A stretch of DNA of 64,000 nucleotides, taken from Gammaproteobacteria bacterium (lineage in GTDB: Bacteria; Pseudomonadota; Gammaproteobacteria; Burkholderiales; Rhodocyclaceae). The position numbers were made by a program, and so were the translations under genes. Positions 1 through 8,196 of the stretch are shown piece after piece; within the stretch, counting starts at the first letter, position 1, and every line of letters starts with the position of its first letter. The stretch is from positions 1 to 64,000 of the forward strand of contig JAHJHI010000050.1 of NCBI GenBank assembly GCA_018824085.1, read 5' to 3'. The notes under the pieces were generated by a model, which saw only the letters and a program-made list of their open reading frames with translations, had not been told where the DNA came from and searched no databases.

Positions 1-71
1 AGCCAGTCTTGAAGGGCGTCGGGCAGCAGTCGCTGCTGCTGCGGTTCATAGGGGAGGTAACTTGCGGCCAT
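1..71 (-). CDS. IS1182-like transposase, N-terminal fragment cut by window edge
   Basis: Reading leftwards from an ATG at 71-69 gives 23 codons before the window ends. The peptide begins MAASYLPYEPQQQ and continues LLPDALQDWL. This matches the usual opening of IS1182-family (DDE-type) transposases, with a Y-x-PY-x-P-x-Q stretch followed by LLP-x-x-L-x-x-WL. Only the N-terminus is visible, so it cannot be said whether the gene is intact. The 54 bases between its start and the kinase stop at 126 would hold the insertion sequence end, but no inverted repeat can be tested from one side. The family call is from memory of the N-terminal motif. Confidence 0.6.
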   Translation of the reverse strand, partial: MAASYLPYEPQQQRLLPDALQDW

Positions 72-125
72 GCCCACAATTTACCAAGCCTTCGCCACCT
101 TATTGCGCTTCTGCCGCGCAGCCTC

Positions 126-2399
126 CTAGCGCCGGTACGGCAGCCACAGCCCGATCGAGGCACCGCCCTGCGGGCGGTTCGACGCCCGTATCCAGCCGTG
201 ATGAAGCTTGATGACCTCACGGCATACGGCGAGCCCCAGACCGGTGCCGCCGGCATGCCCGCGCAGCCGCTCGGCCTGCGTGAACTGGTCGAATATCTTT
301 TCCAGGTCCGCCTCCGGAATGCCGGGCCCGTCGTCGCTCACCTGCAGCAGCACGCCATCGACGCCGTCGTGCCGCTGCGCCGACAGCGCGATGACCACCT
401 CACCCGACTGCGGCGACAGGCGGATGCCGTTGTCCAGCAGCTTGCGCAGCACCTCGGCCAGCCGGTTGCCATCGGCATTGATGACCGGCTCGGCCACTTC
501 GCCGCTCACGCTCATGCGCACGTCGCGCTCGAGCGCCATCGGCGCCATGTCGGCCAGCGCCTCGCGCGCAAGCGTGTCGATATTGCACGGCGCAATGTTC
601 AGATGCACGGCAGCGCCTTCAAGCCGCGAAAGATCGAGCAGGTCGTCCACCAGCGCAAGCAGCCGGTCACCGTTCTGGCGGATCACCTGGAAGCGGTGGC
701 GCGTCGTGTCGCTCAGCGGCGGGCGGTCGCGCAGCGCGAGCCGTGCGAAGCCGAGGATGGCGTGGATGGGCGTACGCAATTCGTGCGACATGCTGGCAAG
801 GAAGCGGCTCTTCGCGCGGTTGGCCTGCTCCGCCTGACGGCGCGCGGATATGCTGTCGGACAGCTGCTCCTCGACCAGTCCGGTCATGCGCGCGCGGTGC
901 CGCGTCAATTCGGTTTCGGCATGCACGCGCGCGTGCTCGCGACGCATTGCCTCAAGCATCAGGCCCAGCGTGCTGACGGCGGTCCGTACGGCCTCCATGC
1001 GGTCATCATCGATGCGTCCTTCGCCGCTGGCGAGCCCGACCAGCCCGACCAGTCGGCGCCGGTTCATCACGGCGATACAGACCAGGCCACGGCCGTGCGT
1101 GCCGTTCGCATCTGCGGCGACCGGCGCACCTGATTCGCAATCGCTGCCGTCCGCCCCGAGCGCGGTGTCTATCAGGTCGGCGCGCTCGTTCAGCCAGTCG
1201 ATGTCGCGACGGGCCAGCACATTGACGTGCGGCCGGGCGCGCGCGTCGCTGACGACGTCTGCGATGAAGCCGTCCGCGCATCCCGACAGCGCCTCGATCA
1301 CCTGCAGCATGGCCGCGAACAGCGTGTCGGCCGGCTCACCGGCGACGAAGCGCGCCTGCAGCTCGCCCAGCGCCGCGATCTGCAGCCGGCTGCGCTCCAG
1401 TGCAGCTTCCACCCGCTTGCGTTCGCTGATGTCGCGCGCGAAACCGACGATGCCGAGCAGCTCGCTGTCGTCGTCGAAGACGGGCGCCTTCCACACGTCG
1501 AACACCTTGCGGTGCGCCCCCGCGTCGATCACCGATTCACCACCCCGCGGCTTGCGGCTGTCGAGTACCGCCAGGTCGTCGGCGCGGTAGGCGTCCGACC
1601 GGGCGCCCGGCCACATGTCGTGGTCGAGCAGCCCTTGGACCTCCTCGGGTGATGCGCGTCCGCCCGCGCGGGCGAGTGGTTTGTTGGCCGCCAGATAGCG
1701 CAGGTTGCGGTCCTTGACCCACACCATGAACGGGAAGTTGTCGAGCAGCGCGCGCTGGTAGCGCATCGCCTGCCGCAGTTCCCCTTCCAGGCGGCGGACG
1801 CCGGTCACGTCCTGCACGACACCGGACATGCACCCGCCCGGCGCGCTGTCCGGCACACCGGATGCCGCGTCGGACGGCACGCCGCACCGTCCTTCGAGCA
1901 GCACATGGCGCACGCCGTCGTCACCGGGAATGGCCACTTCCACCCGGAAGCCGGTGCCGGCCATCGCGGCGCGCCAGGCGCGCTCCAGCTGGCCGCGATC
2001 ATCCGGCGCCACCTGCTTGAGCAGTTGCTCGAGCGTGCCGGGCAGTGGCGCGCCGATGCCGAATACCGCGCGCGCCTGCGGCGCCCATTCAAAGCCGCTG
2101 TTCCGATACGTCCAGTTGGCGATGCGGCCCAGCGCCTGTGCCCGGGCGAGTTCGTCGCGCGTCTGATCAAGGTCGCGGCGCGTCGCGTCCAGTCGCACAC
2201 CCACGACGCACAGCAGCGCGCACACCAGCAGCCCGGGCGCGAGCACGGCCGCCAGACCGGAGTCGGCAAGATGGCTAGGCAGGTGCACGCCGGTCGGCCC
2301 GGACAGGTCGGCCAGCAGCATGCCGGCGGCGAGCGCCAGCAGCAGATAGGCCAACCAGTTCCGGGCGAGGTGCCGGACCAGCAAATGCGGAAATGTCAT
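126..2399 (-). CDS. PAS/GAF membrane sensor histidine kinase
   Basis: This is a sensor kinase of 757 residues when started at the ATG at 2399, where the peptide opens MTFPHLLVRHLARNW. Two hydrophobic segments lie near residues 15-35 and 50-68. They are followed by two PAS-like domains (about 60-200 and 210-330), a GAF-like region (about 345-485), a HisKA domain with the phosphoacceptor His near 539 in FLASMSHELRTP, and a C-terminal HATPase_c with the glycine-rich boxes DDGPGIPEADL and GGTGLGLAVC. No receiver domain is fused and no response regulator lies beside it, so its partner is unknown. An upstream ATG at 2471 would add 24 residues of arginine-rich sequence that looks non-coding. The input signal is not evident. 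Confidence 0.85.
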   Translation of the reverse strand: MTFPHLLVRHLARNWLAYLLLALAAGMLLADLSGPTGVHLPSHLADSGLAAVLAPGLLVCALLCVVGVRLDATRRDLDQTRDELARAQALGRIANWTYRNSGFEWAPQARAVFGIGAPLPGTLEQLLKQVAPDDRGQLERAWRAAMAGTGFRVEVAIPGDDGVRHVLLEGRCGVPSDAASGVPDSAPGGCMSGVVQDVTGVRRLEGELRQAMRYQRALLDNFPFMVWVKDRNLRYLAANKPLARAGGRASPEEVQGLLDHDMWPGARSDAYRADDLAVLDSRKPRGGESVIDAGAHRKVFDVWKAPVFDDDSELLGIVGFARDISERKRVEAALERSRLQIAALGELQARFVAGEPADTLFAAMLQVIEALSGCADGFIADVVSDARARPHVNVLARRDIDWLNERADLIDTALGADGSDCESGAPVAADANGTHGRGLVCIAVMNRRRLVGLVGLASGEGRIDDDRMEAVRTAVSTLGLMLEAMRREHARVHAETELTRHRARMTGLVEEQLSDSISARRQAEQANRAKSRFLASMSHELRTPIHAILGFARLALRDRPPLSDTTRHRFQVIRQNGDRLLALVDDLLDLSRLEGAAVHLNIAPCNIDTLAREALADMAPMALERDVRMSVSGEVAEPVINADGNRLAEVLRKLLDNGIRLSPQSGEVVIALSAQRHDGVDGVLLQVSDDGPGIPEADLEKIFDQFTQAERLRGHAGGTGLGLAVCREVIKLHHGWIRASNRPQGGASIGLWLPYRR

Positions 2400-2520
2400 C
2401 CGGATCGGGCCGGCCCTGCGAGGGCGGCCATGCGAGTCGCAACCTCTGAAGTACGGCCGCAACGCGCGCATCTTGAGCGCGGCGGTGGTGTCTTTCCGGC
2501 GCGAAGGCCGCGCCGGGGGG

Positions 2521-2526
2521 TAGAAT
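2521..2526 (+). promoter_or_regulatory. Probable -10 element of the RNase P RNA gene
   Basis: TAGAAT lies 8 bases before the predicted 5' end of the RNase P RNA, the right distance for a sigma-70 -10 box. The -35 region around 2492-2503 is a poor match, so the promoter is inferred mainly from position. Confidence 0.5.
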
Positions 2527-2531
2527 CCGCC

Positions 2532-2936
2532 CCGGAAGTCCGCCGGGCAACCGCGGCGCGCAAGCGTGGAGGAAAGTCCGGGCCCCGCAGAGCAGGATGC
2601 CGGCTAACGGCCGGGCGCTATAAGTCACGCGCAAGCGTGGCCCAAGGCGACGGAAAGTGGAACAGAAAAGACACCGCCGATGGCCGCAAGGATCAGGCAA
2701 GGTTGAAATGGTGCGCCTTCGGGCGGGTGGCAACACCGGGTAAGAGCCCACCGCGTGCGCGGCAACGCGCACGGCATGCAAAACCCCATCCGGGGCAAGG
2801 CCAAATAGGGAAGCAATGACGCGGCTCGTGTCGCTTCCGGGTAGGCTGCTCGAGCGGCGTGGCAACACGCCGCCCAGATGAATGGTTGCCAGTGCGTTCG
2901 CGCACGACAGAACCCGGCTTACAGGCGGACTTCCAC
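2532..2936 (+). ncRNA. rnpB: RNase P RNA (bacterial class A)
   Basis: This is the catalytic RNA of ribonuclease P, which trims tRNA 5' leaders. The ends form the P1 helix: bases 2534-2544 are exactly complementary to 2924-2934. The 5' core motif GAGGAAAGTCCGGGC is present near 2569-2583, and the 3' universal ACAGAA followed by CCCGGCTTA is at 2907-2920; together these build the P4 pseudoknot. The total length of about 400 nt fits type A RNase P RNA. It lies directly upstream of the dcw cluster. No strong poly-T terminator follows, so the exact 3' end is uncertain by a few bases. Confidence 0.97.
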
Positions 2937-3183
2937 TCCTCGCCAGGCCATGAAACACCGGCAGCCCCCTCGCCGGCACGCTGAAAGTCGCACTTCCGGC
3001 GTTTTCCTCCCCGTTTCTCCCCACTTTCTCCCACTGCCGCATTCGTGGCGGCCGCGTCTTCTCAGCAAGCACTTTCAGTTCATTTTCTATCCCATTCAAA
3101 ACAAAGGAGTTTTATTTTCAGTACTGTTGCAATAAACAGCGCTAAGTCATTGTTGCGACAACAGATTTACGGCAATTTGTCTA
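2937..3183 (+). other. Non-coding, AT-richer spacer between rnpB and the mraZ promoter
   Basis: The 370 bases between rnpB and mraZ hold no convincing gene. Composition changes from GC-rich to clearly AT-richer from about 3060 on. A perfect dyad TGTTG-CGA-CAACA lies at 3151-3163, with a related CTGTTGC at about 3124. It could be an operator or a small RNA leader, but nothing identifies the binder. Confidence 0.5.
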
Positions 3184-3212
3184 TTGACCCTGCAAGCTTT
3201 GATGGCTAAAGT
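3184..3212 (+). promoter_or_regulatory. Sigma-70 promoter of the dcw cluster (Pmra-like)
   Basis: TTGACC at 3184-3189 and TAAAGT at 3207-3212 are separated by exactly 17 bases, a good sigma-70 promoter. It would start transcription near 3219, inside the operator repeats, and drive mraZ and the genes downstream. Confidence 0.75.
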
Positions 3213-3255
3213 GGAGCAATATTGGATTGATTGTGGAGCGATTGTGGGAAACCCG
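3212..3255 (+). promoter_or_regulatory. MraZ-type operator: four TGG(A/G) repeats with 11-bp period
   Basis: TGGA, TGGA, TGGA and TGGG begin at 3212, 3223, 3234 and 3245, each exactly 11 bases apart. MraZ of Escherichia coli is known to bind TGGG-type direct repeats just downstream of the mraZ promoter and repress it. The position here, overlapping the predicted start site, matches that role. The autorepression is inferred; the repeats are seen directly. Confidence 0.75.
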
Positions 3256-3306
3256 ACGCACGCCGCACGATCCTCCGGCTCCTGAACCGCTTTCACAGGC
3301 ACACGC

Positions 3307-3759
3307 ATGTTCTACGGAACAACCCGGCTCACCATGGATGACAAGCACAGGCTTGTTATCCCCGCTCGTCCGCGCAAGAAGCTGATGGACATGTGCGGCG
3401 GCGAGGTGGTGATGACCGCGCGAACCCGGGAACACGTGCTGCTCTATCCGCAGCCCGAATTCGAGGCGCTGCTGGCACGGCTGGACCGCATGCCGGATCT
3501 GGATCAGGCCAGCAACGACTTCAAGCTCAGCTTCACCGCCAACGCGCGCGACGAACAGATCGACCGCGCAGGGCGGCTGTTGCTGTGCAGCGATCTGCGC
3601 GAACGCGCCGGACTGACCCGCAGCGTGATGCTGGTCGGTCGCGGCAACCGTTTCGAACTGTGGGACGAAGAACGCTGGAACGCCGAGGCGGCCGCACGCG
3701 ATGCACGAGAAAGCGCGGCGGTCATGCCTTCCCAGGTCATCAGCGACTTCAGGCTCTGA
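3307..3759 (+). CDS. mraZ: MraZ, transcriptional regulator of the dcw cluster
   Basis: MraZ is a DNA-binding protein with two SpoVT/AbrB-like (MraZ) domains that assembles into rings and represses its own operon. The 150-residue product opens [19 protein letters not shown], with the family's D-x-K-x-R-hydrophobic-x-hydrophobic-P motif. The second copy is degenerate around [19 protein letters not shown]. It is the first gene of the cluster, 48-95 bases downstream of the periodic repeats it probably binds. Its stop is one base from the rsmH start. Length is normal for the family. Confidence 0.97.
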   Translation: MFYGTTRLTMDDKHRLVIPARPRKKLMDMCGGEVVMTARTREHVLLYPQPEFEALLARLDRMPDLDQASNDFKLSFTANARDEQIDRAGRLLLCSDLRERAGLTRSVMLVGRGNRFELWDEERWNAEAAARDARESAAVMPSQVISDFRL

Positions 3760-3760
3760 C

Positions 3761-4675
3761 ATGGAGCACATACCGGTACTGCTCGCCGAGACGCTGGACG
3801 CTCTGGCGATGCGCCCCGATGGCTGCTACGTCGACGGCACCTTCGGCCGCGGCGGCCACAGCCGGGCGCTGCTCGAACGGCTCGGTCCGCACGGCCGGCT
3901 GATCGCACTCGACCGCGATCCGAGCGCGATCGAGGCAGGCCGCGCCATCCATGACGAACGCTTCACGCTGATCCACGCGCGTTTTGCCGAACTGGCCGAC
4001 GTACTGGACGAACTGGGCGTGGACGCCATCGACGGCGCAATGCTCGACATCGGCGTGTCATCGCCGCAACTCGACGAAGCAGCAAGGGGCATGAGCTTCA
4101 GGCAGGACGCACCACTGGACATGCGCATGGACACCAGCAAGGGCGAAACGGTCGCGCAGTGGCTGGCGCGCGCAGACGAATCAGACATCAGGGAGGTCAT
4201 CAGGGACTATGGCGAAGAACGGTTTGCTTCAGCGATTGCAAAGGCGATTGTTGCTGCTCGGAGCGAGCGGCCTGTCGACACCACACACCAGCTTGCCCAG
4301 ATCGTGGCGGCCACTGTCCGCACGCGCGAGGCGGGCCAGCATCCGGCGACGCGCAGCTTTCAGGCTCTACGGATTTTCATCAATAAAGAGCTTGAAGAGC
4401 TGTCGCTAGTCCTGCCGCAGGCGCTGGCGGCGCTGACACCCGGCGGACGGCTCGCCGTGATCGCCTTCCACTCGCTGGAAGACCGCATCGTCAAGCGTTT
4501 CATGGCCGACCAGGCGACGCCGCCGCAACCACCGCGCGGACTGCCGCTGCGTGCCGACCAGTTGCCCCGCCCGACGATGAAACTGATCGGCCGCATCCGT
4601 GCCGGTGCGGAGGAAGTTGCCCGCAATCCGCGCGCCCGCAGCGCCACGCTGCGCGTCGCCGAGAAGGTGGCCTGA
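3761..4675 (+). CDS. rsmH: 16S rRNA m4C1402 methyltransferase RsmH
   Basis: RsmH (MraW) adds the N4 methyl group to C1402 of 16S rRNA in the ribosomal P site, using S-adenosylmethionine. The product has 304 residues when started at ATG 3761. The opening [14 protein letters not shown], the SAM-binding [14 protein letters not shown], the [14 protein letters not shown] stretch and the late [12 protein letters not shown] motif are all characteristic. The longer reading frame from 3701 overlaps mraZ and is less likely. A one-base gap to mraZ and ftsL starting two bases after its stop support one transcript. Confidence 0.97.
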   Translation: MEHIPVLLAETLDALAMRPDGCYVDGTFGRGGHSRALLERLGPHGRLIALDRDPSAIEAGRAIHDERFTLIHARFAELADVLDELGVDAIDGAMLDIGVSSPQLDEAARGMSFRQDAPLDMRMDTSKGETVAQWLARADESDIREVIRDYGEERFASAIAKAIVAARSERPVDTTHQLAQIVAATVRTREAGQHPATRSFQALRIFINKELEELSLVLPQALAALTPGGRLAVIAFHSLEDRIVKRFMADQATPPQPPRGLPLRADQLPRPTMKLIGRIRAGAEEVARNPRARSATLRVAEKVA

Positions 4676-4676
4676 C

Positions 4677-4952
4677 GTGCTGCGCACGCACTTCATCCTG
4701 ATCGCCGTGCTGCTCGCCAGCGCCATCGCGCTGGTGTCGGCCCAGCACCGCTCGCGCACGCTGCACACCCAGCTTGAACGCGAGCACGCCCACATGCGCG
4801 TGCTGGAAACCGAGCACGGGCAACTGCAGATCGAGCAGGGCACGCTGGCCGCGCACGCGCGCATCGCGGCGCTGGCCGAAACCCGGCTGCACATGAAGAC
4901 GCCTGCCCGCGACGGCATCATCGTCATCGAATCGGCGGTGCCCTCGCCATGA
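4677..4952 (+). CDS. ftsL: Cell division protein FtsL
   Basis: FtsL is a small bitopic membrane protein that joins FtsQ and FtsB in the divisome and helps activate FtsWI. The predicted product has 91 residues from a GTG at 4677, two bases after the rsmH stop. An N-terminal membrane segment (about residues 4-20) is followed by a short heptad-rich periplasmic coiled coil, as in the FtsL family. An upstream ATG at 4599 would sit deep inside rsmH and add a basic, non-family tail. The stop overlaps the ftsI start by four bases (ATGA). Sequence conservation in this family is low, so position in the cluster is a main part of the evidence. Confidence 0.9.
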   Translation: MLRTHFILIAVLLASAIALVSAQHRSRTLHTQLEREHAHMRVLETEHGQLQIEQGTLAAHARIAALAETRLHMKTPARDGIIVIESAVPSP

Positions 4953-6715
4953 AGCTCTCGCACAACCCCCTGCTTGCCGAACTGCTGCCGGCATGGCGCG
5001 CCCGCGCCATGCTCATCCTCATGATGGCGCTGTTCGGCGGACTGGTCGCACGCGCGTTCTGGCTGCAGGTGGTCAATGACGAGTTCTACCAGCGCAAGGG
5101 CGAAGAGCGGTTCTCGCGCGTGCTGCCGACGCCGGCCTCGCGTGGACGCGTGCTCGACCGCAACGAGCAGGTGCTGGCGATGAGCACGCAGGTGTCGGCC
5201 ATCGTCGCCGAGTCGCGCCCGACGCGTCTCGAAGCGAAGGTGAACGCGCGCGACATCGGCGCGGAGTCGCTGTCGCCGGTGCAGGTCCGGGCGCTCGCCG
5301 AACTGCTGGAGATGGATCACCGGGAGGTCGCGCGCAAGATCCCCGACCAGCGCGGACGCGGCTATCTGAAACGCCAGGTGCCGCCCGAGGTCGCGCAGCG
5401 CATCCTCGCGTTGAAGCTGCCTGGCATACGTGCCGAACCGGAGTACCGCCGCTACTACCCGCACGGCGAGGTGAGCGCACACGTGGTCGGCTTCACCGGC
5501 GCCGACGACAAGGGGCTGGAAGGCATCGAACTGGCGATGAACCGGCCGCTCACCGGCCAGACCGGTTCGCGCCGCGTCATCACGGACGCGCGCCGCAATG
5601 TGGTCGAGGACGTCGAGACGCTGCAGTTGCCGCGCGACGGCGGCGACGTGCGGCTGGCGATCGACACCCGCGTGCAGTTTCTCGTGCATAGCCGCCTGCA
5701 GGCGGCGGTGACCCGGCACCGCGCGCGCGCCGGCAGCGCCGTCGTCATCGACGTGCGTACCGGCGAGGTGCTCGCACTGGCCAACTGGCCCACCTACAAC
5801 CCGAACAACCGCAGCCAGCTCAGCGGACCGTCGCTGCGCAACCGGGCGTTCACCGACACCTTCGAACCCGGTTCGACCATCAAGCCCTTCGTTGCCGCGA
5901 TGGCGCTCGATGCCGGCCGCTTCACCTTCAATACACCGATCGACTGCTCCGGCAAGCTGACCTTCGGCCGCTATTCCATCGGTGACGCGCACAAGCACGA
6001 CACGCTGACCGTGGCCGAGGTGATCGAGAAGTCGTCCAATATCGGCATCGCCAAGATCGCCGCCGAATTCAAGCCGCAGGAAATGTGGACGGTCTATGAC
6101 AGCGTGGGCTTCGGCAATCCGCTCAAGCTCGGTTTTCCGGGCGAGGCCGCCGGGCGGCTGCGGGCACCGTCGACATGGAAACCGGTCGAACAGGCAACCA
6201 TGTCCTACGGCCACGGCATCTCGGTCACCTTGATGCAGCTCGCGCACGCCTATCTCGCATTCGCCCGCAACGGCGACCTGATTCCGCTGTCGTTGACCCG
6301 CGTCGACACGCCGCCGCTCAGTGGTCTGCAGGTGTTTTCGCCGCAGACCGCGCGCGAGGTGCGGCGCATGCTTGAAATGGCGGCCGGGCCGAACGGCACC
6401 GCCCCGCTGTCGCAGATTCCCGGTTACCGGGTCGCCGGCAAGACCGGCACGGCGCACAAGATCGAGGGCGGCAACTACGCCAACAAGTACGTCGCCTCCT
6501 TCGTCGGCTTCGCGCCGGTGTCCGAGCCGCGCTACATCGTCGCCGTCATGATCGACGAGCCGTCGAACGGCGTGCATTACGGCGGCCAGGTCGCCGCGCC
6601 GGTGTTCTCGGACATCATGGGCGCCACGCTGCGCGCCGCCGGCATCGCGCCCGACGCACCGGGTCCGGTGCTGCAGATGGCCCGCACGGCGGTCGGCGCG
6701 AAGGAGGACATGTGA
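4949..6715 (+). CDS. ftsI: Septal peptidoglycan transpeptidase FtsI (PBP3)
   Basis: FtsI is the division-specific class B penicillin-binding protein that cross-links septal peptidoglycan with FtsW. The 588-residue product has one N-terminal membrane anchor (about 20-40), a PBP dimerisation domain (about 60-210) and a transpeptidase domain (about 250-560). The three active-site motifs are present: STIK with the nucleophile Ser at about 309, SSN at 362-364 and KTGT at 498-501. The ATG overlaps the ftsL stop. Length is typical for the family. Confidence 0.98.
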   Translation: MKLSHNPLLAELLPAWRARAMLILMMALFGGLVARAFWLQVVNDEFYQRKGEERFSRVLPTPASRGRVLDRNEQVLAMSTQVSAIVAESRPTRLEAKVNARDIGAESLSPVQVRALAELLEMDHREVARKIPDQRGRGYLKRQVPPEVAQRILALKLPGIRAEPEYRRYYPHGEVSAHVVGFTGADDKGLEGIELAMNRPLTGQTGSRRVITDARRNVVEDVETLQLPRDGGDVRLAIDTRVQFLVHSRLQAAVTRHRARAGSAVVIDVRTGEVLALANWPTYNPNNRSQLSGPSLRNRAFTDTFEPGSTIKPFVAAMALDAGRFTFNTPIDCSGKLTFGRYSIGDAHKHDTLTVAEVIEKSSNIGIAKIAAEFKPQEMWTVYDSVGFGNPLKLGFPGEAAGRLRAPSTWKPVEQATMSYGHGISVTLMQLAHAYLAFARNGDLIPLSLTRVDTPPLSGLQVFSPQTAREVRRMLEMAAGPNGTAPLSQIPGYRVAGKTGTAHKIEGGNYANKYVASFVGFAPVSEPRYIVAVMIDEPSNGVHYGGQVAAPVFSDIMGATLRAAGIAPDAPGPVLQMARTAVGAKEDM

Positions 6716-8196
6716 GCGCCGACGTCATCGAGCGGGTTCGCGCGGCGCTGTCGCAGCACGGCGTGTCGCCGCGCGCGCTGCGCGCCGATTCGCGCCACGT
6801 CGGGCCGGGCGAACTGTTCGTCGCATTGCCCGGCGCGCGGACCGACGGTCGCCACTTCATGGACGCCGCGATCGAACGCGGCGCCTGCGTCGTGCTGTGC
6901 GAGGCGGGCAGCACTCCCGTTCATGGCCGCGTGCCGGTCATCGAGGTCGATGCGCTGCGCAGCCACGCCGGCGCAATCGCGGACGCGCTGCTCGACCACC
7001 CGTCGGCCGCACTGCACGTCATCGGCATCACCGGCACCAACGGCAAGACGTCCGTCAGCCAGTGGATCGCGCAGGCGATGTCCACGCTCGGCACGCGCTG
7101 TGGCGTCATCGGCACGCTGGGCAGCGGCCTGCCGGGGCAGCTCGCGCTGTCGCACAACACGACACCCGATGTGGTGAGCATCCATCAGACGCTGGCCGAC
7201 CTGCGCCGCGCCGGCGCCCGCGCCTGCGCCATGGAGGTGTCCTCCATCGGCCTGCACCAGCACCGCATCGATGCCGTCCGCATTCACACCGCCGCGTTCA
7301 CCAATCTGAGCCGCGACCATCTCGACTATCACGGCGACATGGAGGCCTACGGCGACGCCAAGGCCGCGCTGTTCTCGCACCCCGGCCTGCAGGCGGCGGT
7401 CATCAATACCGACGACGCCTTCGGACGCGCACTGGCGCACCGCTGCGTGCCGCACATTCCGGTCACCGCCTGCGCCTTCGACGAAGCGCTGCCGGACGAC
7501 TGCACCGGCCTGCGCGTACGCCATGCAGACCTGGCGCACGGCATGTCCTTCGATCTCGAGCACGGCAGCGAACAGGTGCGCATCGACACGGCACTGGTCG
7601 GGCGCTTCAACATCCACAACCTGATGACGGTTGCCGGTTGCCTGCTGCACGCCGGCATGGCGCTCGCCGACGTGGCGCGCGCGCTGGCCGCGCTGACCCC
7701 GCCGCCCGGGCGCATGCAGCAGCTCGGCGGCAGCGGCACGCAGCCGCTGGTCGTCGTCGACTACGCCCACACGCCGGCCGCACTCGAACAGGCGCTGCTC
7801 GCGCTGCAGCCGGTCGCCGCCGCGCGCGCCGGCAGGCTGCTGTGCGTATTCGGCTGCGGCGGCGAGCGCGACGCCGGCAAGCGTCCGCTGATGGGTTCCG
7901 TCGCCGCCGCACGCGCGGACATGGTGTGGGTCACGTCGGACAACCCGCGCGGCGAAGACCCGGAATCGATACTGGACGACATCCTGCGCGGCGTCGGCAC
8001 GGCGGCGACGGCGCAGCGCGAGGTCGACCGCGCGCGCGCCATCCGCGGCGCCGTGCTCGCGGCCGGCGCCGCGGACGTGATCCTGCTCGCCGGCAAGGGG
8101 CACGAAAGCTACCAGGAGCGCGACGGCCGGCGCACGCCCTGGTCGGACATCGAACAGGCGCGCAGCGCACTGACCGCGCGGGAGACCTCCGCATGA
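6712..8196 (+). CDS. murE: UDP-MurNAc-L-Ala-D-Glu:meso-diaminopimelate ligase MurE
   Basis: MurE adds the third amino acid to the muropeptide precursor in the cytoplasm, with ATP. The 494-residue product has the Mur ligase P-loop GTNGKTS at about 108-114, the central Mur domain and a C-terminal ligase domain. The DNPR motif in SDNPRGEDPE is the known signature of enzymes that use meso-diaminopimelate rather than lysine, so the wall should be of the Gram-negative DAP type. Start and stop overlap ftsI and murF by four bases each. Confidence 0.98.
   Translation: MSADVIERVRAALSQHGVSPRALRADSRHVGPGELFVALPGARTDGRHFMDAAIERGACVVLCEAGSTPVHGRVPVIEVDALRSHAGAIADALLDHPSAALHVIGITGTNGKTSVSQWIAQAMSTLGTRCGVIGTLGSGLPGQLALSHNTTPDVVSIHQTLADLRRAGARACAMEVSSIGLHQHRIDAVRIHTAAFTNLSRDHLDYHGDMEAYGDAKAALFSHPGLQAAVINTDDAFGRALAHRCVPHIPVTACAFDEALPDDCTGLRVRHADLAHGMSFDLEHGSEQVRIDTALVGRFNIHNLMTVAGCLLHAGMALADVARALAALTPPPGRMQQLGGSGTQPLVVVDYAHTPAALEQALLALQPVAAARAGRLLCVFGCGGERDAGKRPLMGSVAAARADMVWVTSDNPRGEDPESILDDILRGVGTAATAQREVDRARAIRGAVLAAGAADVILLAGKGHESYQERDGRRTPWSDIEQARSALTARETSA

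Noticed and set aside
2275-3135. Reading frames across the RNase P RNA region on both strands
   Set aside because: They overlap the clear rnpB structure and code for low-complexity Arg/Pro-rich peptides.
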